Shown one piece after another: positions 1-5,941 of a DNA stretch of 7,524 nucleotides. Both the position numbers and the translations under genes were made by a program. The stretch spans positions 1 through 7,524 of the forward strand of contig CAMAHZ010000061.1 of assembly GCA_945834965.1 (NCBI GenBank), written 5' to 3'. Origin of the DNA: an uncultured Clostridia bacterium. GTDB lineage: Bacteria > Bacillota > Clostridia > Christensenellales > Borkfalkiaceae. How positions within the stretch are numbered: position 1 is the first letter of the stretch; every line of letters starts with the position of its first letter. A model generated the notes under the pieces. It saw only the letters and a list, made by a program, of their open reading frames with translations. It did not search any database and was not told the origin of the DNA.

Positions 1-1
1 G

Positions 2-93
2 CGTCATTGCGCCCCACTGCTTGCAGTGGCACGAAGCGTAGCGGAAGTAGCCGACCTGAAGGGCGGCGTGGCAATCTCAACGGGAACGTGACG
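2..93. repeat. Palindromic intergenic repeat remnant (REP/MITE-like)
   Basis: The stretch has nested complementary ends: CGTCA (2-6) pairs with TGACG (89-93), and ATTGC (6-10) pairs with GCAAT (71-75). An inner hairpin is formed by CCACTGC (14-20) and GCAGTGG (23-29). The string CGTCATTGCG ... CGTGGCAATCTC resembles intergenic palindromic repeats I recall from many bacterial genomes, which is recollection rather than a search. No convincing protein is encoded. The element may begin left of the window. Confidence 0.45.
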
Positions 94-123
94 GGCGTAC
101 TAATAATAACTACAACTTTATTA

Positions 124-157
124 ATAAGGGCGGACTGTTTCGACAGTCCGCCCTTAA
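124..157. terminator. Strong UUCG-capped hairpin, terminator-like
   Basis: TAAGGGCGGACTGT (125-138) pairs perfectly with ACAGTCCGCCCTTA (143-156), giving a 14-bp stem closed by the tetraloop TTCG (139-142). This is a very stable structure. Neither strand has a proper T-run directly after it: AATCATCTGTAAGC follows on the plus strand, and an A/T mix without a T-run on the minus strand. It may be an imperfect terminator for a gene left of the window, or part of the repeat beside it. Confidence 0.5.
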
Positions 158-189
158 TCATCTGTAAGCAAAAAAATATTTTACGAAGT

Positions 190-218
190 GTTTAAATTCG
201 ATTTGTCTGCTTTATAAT
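190..218 (+). promoter_or_regulatory. Candidate sigma-A promoter of the small heat shock gene
   Basis: A perfect TATAAT lies at 213-218. The -35 region is weak (TTTAAA at 191-196, spacer 16). Transcription would start near 225, giving a leader of about 95 nt. I saw no CIRCE (HrcA) or CtsR operator in the region. Confidence 0.45.
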
Positions 219-245
219 ATAAACGAACAAAGAAAAACGTAACTC

Positions 246-310
246 GCACCGAAATTGCGGTGATAAAAGTTCAACGCTTTTCCGAATTTAAAACATTTGG
301 TAAAAGGAGA
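246..310 (+). promoter_or_regulatory. 5' leader of the small heat shock gene, candidate RNA thermometer
   Basis: The leader holds two hairpins. The first pairs CACCG (247-251) with CGGTG (258-262). The second pairs C277, U278-U281, C282, C283, G284, A285, A286, U287 with A295, U296-U298, G299, G300, A302-A305, G306. It has a single bulged U301, a G-U pair and a 7-nt loop (288-294). Its 3' arm overlaps the SD (AAAAGGAGA, 302-310). In a shifted register UUUU (278-281) can pair with AGGA (305-308), the fourU arrangement. Weak SD-proximal hairpins of this kind control translation of small heat shock genes by temperature in other bacteria (ROSE and fourU elements). The pairing is seen in the sequence; the thermosensing is inferred. 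Confidence 0.45.
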
Positions 311-318
311 TTTTTATT

Positions 319-738
319 ATGAAACGTTATTTACAGACCAAGACTAATTCAGACAACTACGATTTATTCGACGCATTCAACGATTTCTTCCGCCCCGTAT
401 TTTACGACGAACAGGGCTCGTTGAGAACTAACATTAAAGAGAGTGAAACGGACTACGAGTTGGACGTGGAGTTGCCCGGCTACACTAAAGACCAGATTAA
501 AATTTCGCTTGAGAACGGCTATCTTACCATTTCTGCGGAAAAGGCAGAAAAGGAAGAGGACAAAGATAAACGTTATATAAGAAAGGAAATTACCGAGTCC
601 TGCTCAAGGAGTTATTACGTAGGCGAATACGTAACGGACGACCAGATTAAGGCTAAGTATGAAAACGGCGTGCTTTCGCTCACCGTGCCTAAAACCCAGC
701 CTAAGAAAGCGGAAGGCAAATATATAGCCATCGAATAA
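319..738 (+). CDS. hsp20: Small heat shock protein, Hsp20/alpha-crystallin family
   Basis: This encodes 139 residues, a normal length for a bacterial small heat shock protein. Such proteins are ATP-independent cytoplasmic holdases that form oligomers and keep unfolding proteins soluble until DnaK/ClpB-type chaperones act. A short, aromatic-rich N-terminal arm (about residues 14-30, LFDAFNDFFRPVF) precedes the alpha-crystallin domain at about 38-127. The domain contains the family signatures ELPGYTKDQIKISLENGYLTI and ENGVLSLTVPK. The C-terminal tail has the I-x-I anchor (IAI, 136-138), which docks neighbouring dimers. The ATG at 319 follows AAAGGAGA (303-310) at 8 nt. It is monocistronic, with its own promoter and a terminator at 789-828. 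The leader hairpin touching the SD suggests translational heat control. The family assignment is secure; the client range cannot be read from sequence. Confidence 0.95.
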   Translation: MKRYLQTKTNSDNYDLFDAFNDFFRPVFYDEQGSLRTNIKESETDYELDVELPGYTKDQIKISLENGYLTISAEKAEKEEDKDKRYIRKEITESCSRSYYVGEYVTDDQIKAKYENGVLSLTVPKTQPKKAEGKYIAIE

Positions 739-788
739 TTTTCGGGCGGCGTTTAAGTGCGGATTATACCGCCATAATTTGAGTAAGC

Positions 789-828
789 GGCGGCGAAGAG
801 CAATCTTCGCCGCCTGTTTAATTTTTTT
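789..828 (+). terminator. Rho-independent terminator of the small heat shock gene
   Basis: GGCGGCGAAGA (789-799) pairs perfectly with TCTTCGCCGCC (804-814), capped by a GCAA (GNRA) tetraloop. It is followed by TGTTTAA and seven Ts (822-828). It lies about 50 nt after the stop codon and separates the heat shock gene from the LysR promoter that starts at 839. Confidence 0.9.
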
Positions 829-838
829 GCCGTGGTAA

Positions 839-867
839 TTGATTTATATTTCAGATAATGCTATAAT
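839..867 (+). promoter_or_regulatory. Sigma-A promoter of the LysR gene (extended -10)
   Basis: TTGATT (839-844) and TATAAT (862-867) are separated by exactly 17 bp, and TGC just before the -10 makes it an extended -10 promoter. Transcription would start near 874, giving a leader of about 37 nt. Confidence 0.8.
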
Positions 868-910
868 CAAGGAAAAGGTTGGTTAAACCGCTATATTAAG
901 GGGACTAAAG

Positions 911-1849
911 ATGAACGTTTTATGGCTGAAGTACGCGGTAGAAGTTGCAAAAAAAGGTTCTATTTCCGCCGCCGCAAAGAGTCTTTATATGGAACAGCCT
1001 AATTTAAGCCGTGCCGTTAAGGATTTAGAAGATACGTTAGGGGTTAAACTCTTCGACAGGACGACGAAGGGAATTGCCGTAACACCCCAAGGCGAAGAAT
1101 TTTTGCATTATGCCGAAAGCATTTTGCGCCAGCTTGACGACGTGGAAAAAATGTATAAAAATAAGGTTGAACAAGTTCAGCGTTTTTCCATTTCCGTCCC
1201 CAGAGCAAGCTATATATCAGCCGCCTTTGCCGAGTTTTCCGCAGGGCTCGCCCACGATAAACCGATGGAAATTTTCTACAAGGAAACCAACTCTATAAGG
1301 GCGATAAACAATATTCTACACGCCGACTATAAGTTGGGTATAATCCGCTACGCCGAAGGTTTTGAAAAGCATTTCGACGATATGTTAGAGAATAAGGAGC
1401 TGTATTCCGAGCTGATATGTAACTTTTCCTATCGCGTCATAATGAGCGAGAATAATCCGCTTGCAAACAAGGATAGAATTACCTTTGCGGATTTAAAATC
1501 GCAGATTGAAATTGCGCACGCCGACCCTTACGTGCCGTCGCTCTCGCTTGCGGTCGTAAAAAAGACCGAGTTGCCCGACGATATCGATAAGCGCATATAC
1601 GTATTTGAAAGGGCGAGTCAGTTCGAGCTTTTATCATCCGACCCTAAAACGTATATGTGGGTTTCGCCCGTACCGGATAGCTTATTAAGGCGTTATAATC
1701 TCGTTCAGCGCAGGTGTGTGGATAACAACAGAGTATACAGGGACGTGCTTATCTACCGCAAGGACTATAAGCTTTCTGCTCTGGATAAAAGATTTATATC
1801 CGCCTTGAACGATGCAAAGCGCAAATACATAAACGGCACGTCTATATAA
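911..1849 (+). CDS. LysR-family transcriptional regulator
   Basis: This encodes 312 residues, the usual LysR length. The N-terminal winged helix-turn-helix is clear at about residues 4-62: SISAAAKSLYMEQPNLSRAVKDLE followed by LGVKLFDRTTKGIAVTPQGEEF. A linker helix (about 63-88) leads to a periplasmic-binding-protein-like effector domain from about 90 onward. The effector domain is divergent, so no ligand can be named. The ATG at 911 follows AAGGGGA (898-904) at 6 nt. LysR proteins act as cytoplasmic tetramers that usually activate a neighbouring gene. Here the next gene in the same direction is the iron alcohol dehydrogenase, whose promoter has a poor -35 and upstream dyads. That makes it the obvious candidate target, but LysR targets are more often divergent, so the link is an inference. 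No terminator separates the two genes. Confidence 0.93.
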   Translation: MNVLWLKYAVEVAKKGSISAAAKSLYMEQPNLSRAVKDLEDTLGVKLFDRTTKGIAVTPQGEEFLHYAESILRQLDDVEKMYKNKVEQVQRFSISVPRASYISAAFAEFSAGLAHDKPMEIFYKETNSIRAINNILHADYKLGIIRYAEGFEKHFDDMLENKELYSELICNFSYRVIMSENNPLANKDRITFADLKSQIEIAHADPYVPSLSLAVVKKTELPDDIDKRIYVFERASQFELLSSDPKTYMWVSPVPDSLLRRYNLVQRRCVDNNRVYRDVLIYRKDYKLSALDKRFISALNDAKRKYINGTSI

Positions 1850-1850
1850 T

Positions 1851-1919
1851 ACGATATACCTATATAATTAAATATATATCGGCATATAAAACAGGGTAGT
1901 ACGATATTCAAACAATCGT
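1851..1919 (+). promoter_or_regulatory. Candidate operator region with repeated ACGATAT half-sites
   Basis: Two inverted repeats share a core. CGATATA (1852-1858) faces TATATCG (1875-1881), and ACGAT (1901-1905) faces ATCGT (1915-1919) across 9 bp. The forward half-sites ACGATAT start at 1851 and 1901, 50 bp apart, close to five helical turns. The downstream dyad occupies the -35/spacer region of the dehydrogenase promoter. This layout would suit a LysR activator with separated recognition and activation sites. A classic T-N11-A core is not evident, so the owner of the sites is unproven. Confidence 0.4.
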
Positions 1920-1927
1920 GTTATAAT
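1919..1927 (+). promoter_or_regulatory. Extended -10 promoter of the iron alcohol dehydrogenase
   Basis: TGTTATAAT (1919-1927) is a perfect extended -10. No good -35 exists at 16-18 bp spacing (GTACGA or AGTACG), a pattern typical of promoters needing an activator. Transcription would start near 1934. Confidence 0.6.
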
Positions 1928-1928
1928 A

Positions 1929-1963
1929 ATATCCGCAGGGGGATTTTTCCAACTGCGGTATAT
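1929..1963 (+). promoter_or_regulatory. 5' leader hairpin of the dehydrogenase mRNA
   Basis: ATATCCGCAG (1929-1938) pairs with CTGCGG-ATAT (1953-1958 and 1960-1963), with T1959 bulged. An inner GG/CC pairing (1941-1942 with 1949-1950) is possible. The predicted start near 1934 would place the GC core of the stem at the extreme 5' end of the mRNA, a position known to protect messages from decay. A T-rich stretch follows (1961-1972), so attenuation is an alternative reading. Confidence 0.35.
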
Positions 1964-1988
1964 TTTGTTTTATATGGGAGGAATTGTA

Positions 1989-3212
1989 ATGGCAAGATTT
2001 ACGTTACCGAGAGACATTTATCACGGTAAGGGTGCGTTAGAAGCGCTTAAGACTTTTAAAGGCAAAAAGGCAATGGTCTGCGTTGGCGGCGGCTCAATGA
2101 AAAAATTCGGCTTTTTGGACAGAGCTGTTGCTTATCTTAAAGAAGCCGGAATGGAAGTTCAACTCTTTGAAGGTATCGAACCCGACCCTTCGGTAGAGAC
2201 TGTTATGAAGGGAGCTCAGGCTATGCTTGATTTCGGTCCCGACTGGATAGTTGCAATCGGCGGCGGTTCGCCTATCGACGCGGCAAAGGCTATGTGGATT
2301 AAGTACGAATACCCCGAATGTACCTTCGAAGATATGTGCAAGGTGTTCGGTATTCCCGAACTGAGAAAGAAAGCACACTTCTGCGCTATTTCTTCAACTT
2401 CAGGCACGGCAACCGAAGTTACCGCATTCTCTATTATTACCGACTACTCAAAGGGTATCAAGTATCCTATTGCTGACTTTGAAATCACGCCCGACGTTGC
2501 AATCGTAGACCCCGAGCTTGCAGAGACTATGCCTAAAAAGCTCGTCGCTCACACGGGTATGGACGCAATGACTCACGCGGTAGAAGCGTACGTTTCCACG
2601 GCTAACTGCGACTACACCGACCCCCTTGCAATTCACGCAATCGAGATGATTCAAAACGACTTAGTCGCATCCTATAACGGCGATATGGCGGCAAGAGACA
2701 GAATGCACAACGCTCAGTGCCTTGCAGGTATGGCTTTCTCAAACGCACTTTTGGGTATAGTTCACTCTATGGCTCATAAGACGGGTGCGGCTTTTGCAGA
2801 CTACGGCGCACACATTATCCACGGTGCGGCAAACGCAATGTACCTTCCTAAGGTTATCGCGTTCAACGCTAAAAACCTTACGGCAAGAAAGCGTTACGGC
2901 GTAATTGCCGATTATATGGGCATCTGCAAGAAGAGCGCAAGCGATTCTGATAAGGTTAAGGCGCTCATTGCATATCTCCGCAAGATGAACGACGACCTTA
3001 ATATTCCCCATTGTATTAAAAACTACGGTGCAGACAGCTATCCTTGCGAGCAGGGTTTCGTTCCTGAAGAAGTATTCCTTGAAAGGTTGCCTGAAATTGC
3101 AAAGAATGCAATTAAGGACGCTTGCACGGGTTCTAACCCCCGTCAGCCTTCTCAGAAGGAGATGGAAAAACTGCTTATGTGCTGCTACTACGACACCGAA
3201 GTGGATTTCTAA
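1989..3212 (+). CDS. Iron-containing alcohol dehydrogenase (group III, NAD(P)-dependent)
   Basis: This encodes 407 residues and interconverts a primary alcohol and its aldehyde with NAD(P)H in the cytoplasm, most likely as an aldehyde-reducing fermentation enzyme. Family features: the nucleotide-binding AIGGGSPIDAAKA (89-101), SSTSGTATEVTAFSI, the iron ligands D192 and H196 in GMDAMTHAVEAY, H259 in VHSMAHKTG, H278 in HGAANAMYLP, and the C-terminal GSNPR. H263 matches the histidine next to the nicotinamide. In FucO the last two iron ligands are 14 residues apart; here the gap is 19, a five-residue insertion (within ADYGAHII). The start at 1989 follows GGGAGGAA (1976-1983) correctly; an in-frame ATG at 1965 has no SD. 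Substrate chain length and NADH versus NADPH preference cannot be read from the sequence. It is followed by the hairpin at 3236-3263 and then nfnAB. Confidence 0.93.
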   Translation: MARFTLPRDIYHGKGALEALKTFKGKKAMVCVGGGSMKKFGFLDRAVAYLKEAGMEVQLFEGIEPDPSVETVMKGAQAMLDFGPDWIVAIGGGSPIDAAKAMWIKYEYPECTFEDMCKVFGIPELRKKAHFCAISSTSGTATEVTAFSIITDYSKGIKYPIADFEITPDVAIVDPELAETMPKKLVAHTGMDAMTHAVEAYVSTANCDYTDPLAIHAIEMIQNDLVASYNGDMAARDRMHNAQCLAGMAFSNALLGIVHSMAHKTGAAFADYGAHIIHGAANAMYLPKVIAFNAKNLTARKRYGVIADYMGICKKSASDSDKVKALIAYLRKMNDDLNIPHCIKNYGADSYPCEQGFVPEEVFLERLPEIAKNAIKDACTGSNPRQPSQKEMEKLLMCCYYDTEVDF

Positions 3213-3235
3213 ACCCAAAATTTTAAATAAATCTC

Positions 3236-3263
3236 TATCCACGTTGACTTATCAACGTGGATA
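3236..3263 (+). terminator. Hairpin between the dehydrogenase and nfnA, weak terminator or attenuator
   Basis: TATCCACGTTGA (3236-3247) pairs perfectly with TCAACGTGGATA (3252-3263) around a CTTA loop. The following TTGTATTATTATG has scattered Ts rather than a clean run, so termination is probably partial. It may set the ratio of dehydrogenase to Nfn mRNA. No convincing separate promoter for nfnA follows: TTGTAT-N16-TATTAT (3264-3291) exists but would start transcription on top of the SD. Confidence 0.6.
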
Positions 3264-3308
3264 TTGTATTATTATGTAGATAGCGTATTATTATACAGAG
3301 GTGTTATT

Positions 3309-4148
3309 ATGTATAAAATTGTTAAAAAGAGAGTACTTAACCCCACTGTAACCCTTATGGAAATCGAGGCACCGCTCGTTGCACGTAAGGCGCAGGCAGG
3401 GCAGTTTATCATCTTAAGAGTAGACGAAGACGGCGAACGTATTCCCCTTACCGTAGCAGGTTGCAATAGAGAAAGGGGTTCCGTCCGCATAATCTTTCAG
3501 GTGGTTGGCGGCACGACCGAGCTTCTCAACCACAAAGAAGAAGGCGACTATATCTCCGACTTCGTTGGCCCTTTGGGTAAGGCAACCGAGACGGAAGGTA
3601 TTAAAAAGGTGTGCGTAGTCGGCGGCGGCGTCGGCTGTGCTATCGCCCTTCCCGTTGCCGAAAAATTCCACGAGCTCGGCGCTGAAGTTCATTCAATCGT
3701 CGGCTTCCGCAACAAGGACTTGGTAATCTTGGAAGACGAGTTCAAGGCGGCTTCTACCAAGCTCACCATTATGACCGACGACGGCAGCTACGGCACTAAG
3801 GGGCTTGTAACCGAGCCCTTAAAGGCGGCTTTAGAGAGCGGTGAAAACTTTGACGAAGTTATTGCAATAGGTCCCGTAGTTATGATGAAATTCGTCGTTG
3901 CGACCTGCAAGCCCTTCGGCGTTAAGACGGTCGTATCTATGAACCCCATAATGATTGACGGTACGGGTATGTGCGGCGGTTGCCGACTTACCGTCGGCGG
4001 CAAGACCAAGTTTGCCTGCGTAGACGGACCCGACTTCGACGGCTACGAAGTTGACTTCGACGAAGCTATGTTGCGCGGTACGATGTATCGCGACTTTGAA
4101 AGACACGCATACGAAGATGCGTGCAACCTGTTCAAGAAGGGGGAATAA
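3309..4148 (+). CDS. nfnA: NfnA: small subunit of NADH-dependent reduced ferredoxin:NADP+ oxidoreductase
   Basis: This encodes 279 residues, the usual length for NfnA (also annotated as sulfide/dihydroorotate dehydrogenase-like FAD/NAD-binding protein). It belongs to the ferredoxin-NADP reductase superfamily. It carries an N-terminal FAD barrel with the R-I-P-L-T motif (44-48) and an NAD(H)-binding domain with VCVVGGGVGCA (101-111). A C-terminal [2Fe-2S] site follows, with ligands D217, C222, C225 and C237 in IDGTGMCGGC and FACVDGP. The Asp-plus-three-Cys ligand set is the one described for Nfn. The start at 3309 follows AGAGGTG (3297-3303); the upstream in-frame ATG at 3264 overlaps the hairpin region and has no SD. 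The stop is 4 nt before nfnB, so the two are translated from one mRNA. NfnA takes the NADH side: NADH + reduced ferredoxin + 2 NADP+ gives NAD+ + oxidised ferredoxin + 2 NADPH, reversibly. Confidence 0.9.
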   Translation: MYKIVKKRVLNPTVTLMEIEAPLVARKAQAGQFIILRVDEDGERIPLTVAGCNRERGSVRIIFQVVGGTTELLNHKEEGDYISDFVGPLGKATETEGIKKVCVVGGGVGCAIALPVAEKFHELGAEVHSIVGFRNKDLVILEDEFKAASTKLTIMTDDGSYGTKGLVTEPLKAALESGENFDEVIAIGPVVMMKFVVATCKPFGVKTVVSMNPIMIDGTGMCGGCRLTVGGKTKFACVDGPDFDGYEVDFDEAMLRGTMYRDFERHAYEDACNLFKKGE

Positions 4149-4152
4149 TAAG

Positions 4153-5577
4153 ATGGCTAAACCTAATATGAGTTTAAAAAAGAATCCCATGCCTTCGCAG
4201 GAACCTTTAGTCCGTGCAAGGAACTTTGAAGAAGTTACTTTGGGCTATTCCGCAGAGACGGCTATTGACGAAGCGCAGAGATGTCTGCACTGCAAAAACG
4301 CACCCTGCATACAGGGCTGCCCCGTAAACATTCACATTCCCGACTTTATCGACAAGATTAAGGAAGGCGACTTCGACGGCGCTTACAAGGTAATTTCCCT
4401 TTCAAGCTCGCTCCCTGCAGTCTGCGGAAGAGTCTGCCCGCAGGAGAGTCAGTGCGAGAGTAAGTGCGTCCGCGGCATTAAGGGCGACCCCGTAGGTATA
4501 GGCAGGTTGGAGAGATTCGTTGCCGATTACCACAACAACAACTCTAAGGCTGAAACCGAAGTGCCTAAGTCCAACGGACACAGAGTTGCCGTGGTTGGGT
4601 CAGGACCTTCAGGCTTGACCTGTGCAGGCGATTTGGCAAAGCTTGGCTATAAAGTAACCGTTTACGAAGCGTTGCACCTTGCAGGCGGCGTACTCGTATA
4701 CGGTATTCCCGAATTCCGTCTGCCCAAGAAAATCGTTCAAAAGGAAGTTGACGAGCTTAAAAAGTTAGGCGTTGACGTGGAGACCAACGTCGTAATCGGC
4801 AAGACCTTGACCATTGACGAGCTGTTTGAAGACGGATTTGAAGCCGTGTTCGTGGGCAGCGGCGCAGGCTTACCCAGATTTATGGGTATCCCCGGCGAGA
4901 GCTTGAAGGGCGTATATTCGGCTAACGAATTCTTAACGAGAAACAACCTTATGAAGGCATACAAGGATAACCCTACTACGCCCATTTTAAAGGCGCAGAA
5001 GGTGGCTGTAGTCGGCGGCGGCAACGTTGCTATGGACGCGGCGAGAACGGCTTTAAGGCTTGGTGCGGAAAAGGTGTATATCGTCTACAGGCGCAGCCTT
5101 GAAGAGTTGCCTGCAAGAAAGGAAGAAGTCGAGCACGCTATGGAAGAAGGTATTGACTTCCGTCTTTTGCAGAACCCCGTAGAGATTATGGGATATAACA
5201 ATCCCGACGACAGGCGCGACCCTAAAAACGGTTTCGTTACGGGCATTAAGGTCATTAAGATGGAGCTCGGCGAGCCCGACGCAAGCGGCAGACGCAGACC
5301 CGTGGAAATCCCGGGGAGCGAAGAAGTGTTGCCCGTGGACTGCGTGGTTATCTCTATCGGCACCAGCCCCAACCCCTTAATCAAGGATACTACGGCAGGC
5401 TTGGAAGTAAACAAGCACGGCGGCATTATCGTTGAAGAAGAGACGGGTAAGACGACTAAGGAAGGCGTTTACGCCGGCGGCGACGCCGTAACGGGCGCGG
5501 CAACCGTTATCCTTGCAATGGGCGCAGGTAAGACGGCGGCTAAGGCAATCGACGAATATATCAAATCAAAGAACTAA
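4153..5577 (+). CDS. nfnB: NfnB: large, bifurcating subunit of NADH-dependent reduced ferredoxin:NADP+ oxidoreductase
   Basis: This encodes 474 residues, homologous to the glutamate synthase small subunit (GltD) family. N-terminal cysteines for two [4Fe-4S] clusters are C44, C47, C52, C56 and C91, C95, C101, C105, spaced as in dihydropyrimidine dehydrogenase. In that enzyme one cluster takes a non-Cys ligand from the following helix; E120 in IGRLERF is the candidate here. FAD binds at VAVVGSGPSGLTC (145-157) and NADPH at VAVVGGGNVAMDAAR (284-298). The FAD domain closes with GVYAGGDAVTGAATVILAMGAGKTAA (in parts, 438-463). The start at 4153 follows AAGGGGG (4137-4143). Similar ORFs are often labelled glutamate synthase, but no GltB large subunit is next to it and NfnA directly precedes it, so Nfn is preferred. 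This subunit holds the bifurcating FAD and the ferredoxin and NADPH sites. A tandem stop (TAATAA) and a terminator follow. Confidence 0.9.
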   Translation: MAKPNMSLKKNPMPSQEPLVRARNFEEVTLGYSAETAIDEAQRCLHCKNAPCIQGCPVNIHIPDFIDKIKEGDFDGAYKVISLSSSLPAVCGRVCPQESQCESKCVRGIKGDPVGIGRLERFVADYHNNNSKAETEVPKSNGHRVAVVGSGPSGLTCAGDLAKLGYKVTVYEALHLAGGVLVYGIPEFRLPKKIVQKEVDELKKLGVDVETNVVIGKTLTIDELFEDGFEAVFVGSGAGLPRFMGIPGESLKGVYSANEFLTRNNLMKAYKDNPTTPILKAQKVAVVGGGNVAMDAARTALRLGAEKVYIVYRRSLEELPARKEEVEHAMEEGIDFRLLQNPVEIMGYNNPDDRRDPKNGFVTGIKVIKMELGEPDASGRRRPVEIPGSEEVLPVDCVVISIGTSPNPLIKDTTAGLEVNKHGGIIVEEETGKTTKEGVYAGGDAVTGAATVILAMGAGKTAAKAIDEYIKSKN

Positions 5578-5593
5578 TAACTTGAGTATTACA

Positions 5594-5624
5594 AAGCCGC
5601 CGCAACGAAAGGTTGCGGCGGCTT
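5594..5624 (+). terminator. Rho-independent terminator of the dehydrogenase-nfnAB unit
   Basis: AAGCCGCCGCAAC (5594-5606) pairs perfectly with GTTGCGGCGGCTT (5612-5624), a 13-bp stem with a GAAAG loop, followed by ATAGTTTTG. It lies 17 nt after the nfnB stop codon. Confidence 0.85.
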
Positions 5625-5630
5625 ATAGTT

Positions 5631-5684
5631 TTGCGGAAATTATATAAATTGCGGAAATTATATAAATTGCGGAAATTATATAAA
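5631..5684. repeat. Three exact tandem copies of an 18-bp unit
   Basis: TTGCGGAAATTATATAAA occurs at 5631-5648, 5649-5666 and 5667-5684 with no mismatch and no spacer. The array fills the gap between the plus-strand nfnB terminator and the minus-strand terminator at 5686-5726. Perfect identity implies recent expansion, probably by replication slippage. The 18-bp period is not a whole number of helical turns, so cooperative protein binding is not suggested. Confidence 0.9.
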
Positions 5685-5685
5685 T

Positions 5686-5726
5686 AAAAAAAGTGCGGTG
5701 GCACAGCTTTAAGCGTGCCGCCGCAC
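5686..5726 (-). terminator. Rho-independent terminator of the minus-strand mini-unit
   Basis: Read on the minus strand, GTGCGGCGGCAC (5726-5715) pairs with GTGCCACCGCAC (5704-5693) with a single mismatch (A opposite C), then seven Ts follow (5692-5686). The stem is fully paired on the plus strand through a G-U, but the T-run exists only for minus-strand transcription. It closes the unit that starts at the promoter 5965-5993. Confidence 0.8.
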
Positions 5727-5748
5727 AGGTCTATTCAGTTGTCTTTTT

Positions 5749-5847
5749 TCATCTTCCGCAGTCGAGTACAACGTAAGCGAGGGGAGAAATACCGTAAGCG
5801 TTTACGCCGTTGTCGAGCCTGATAATGTCCTCGTAAATTTCGAACAT
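5749..5847 (-). CDS. Small ORF of 32 codons, possibly a small protein or a truncated gene
   Basis: The translation is MFEIYEDIIRLDNGVNAYGI followed by SPLAYVVLDCGR. Its composition is balanced, unlike the Arg-rich reading of the overlapping frame, and there is no signal peptide or membrane segment. An AAGGAGG SD sits 12 nt upstream (5860-5866), longer than usual, with a purine-rich GAAAGAAG between. A stop (TAA) lies in frame just before the SD, so the ORF cannot extend upstream. It has its own promoter (5965-5993) and terminator (5686-5726). The DNGV..YGI string loosely recalls short Firmicute proteins of the DUF6514 type, which are longer, so this could be a truncated copy; that is recollection and unverified. 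Function is unknown. The transcript could instead be a non-coding RNA. Confidence 0.4.
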   Translation of the reverse strand: MFEIYEDIIRLDNGVNAYGISPLAYVVLDCGR

Positions 5848-5941
5848 GGCTTCTTTCTGCCTCCTTGAATTTTAGTATTCCGATGGGAGCGTTAACCTTT
5901 TCAAACGCTTTTCCGCGCCTGAAGGTACGTGTGTTTTTCTG

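Noticed and set aside
7..195. 62-codon plus-strand ORF at the window start
   Set aside because: It runs through the palindromic repeat and the strong hairpin, has no SD, and its translation has no protein-like pattern.
219..318. HrcA (CIRCE) or CtsR operator in the heat shock leader
   Set aside because: Neither TTAGCACTC-N9-GAGTGCTAA nor repeated GGTCAAA is present.
1965..1988. Upstream in-frame start of the dehydrogenase at 1965
   Set aside because: There is no SD before it; the ATG at 1989 has GGGAGGAA at correct distance and gives the usual N-terminus.
2739..3242. 167-codon minus-strand ORF opposite the dehydrogenase
   Set aside because: It is antisense to conserved dehydrogenase sequence, which fully explains it; it is a shadow frame.
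3264..3291. Promoter TTGTAT-N16-TATTAT for nfnA
   Set aside because: The predicted start would fall on the SD, leaving almost no leader; the region is better read as AT-rich linker with short repeats of GTATTATTAT.
4153..5577. Calling this gene the glutamate synthase small subunit (gltD)
   Set aside because: There is no glutamate synthase large subunit beside it and it directly follows NfnA, so the Nfn large subunit is a better reading.
5631..5684. Tandem repeats as a CRISPR array
   Set aside because: The 18-bp units are contiguous with no spacers, and no cas gene is present.
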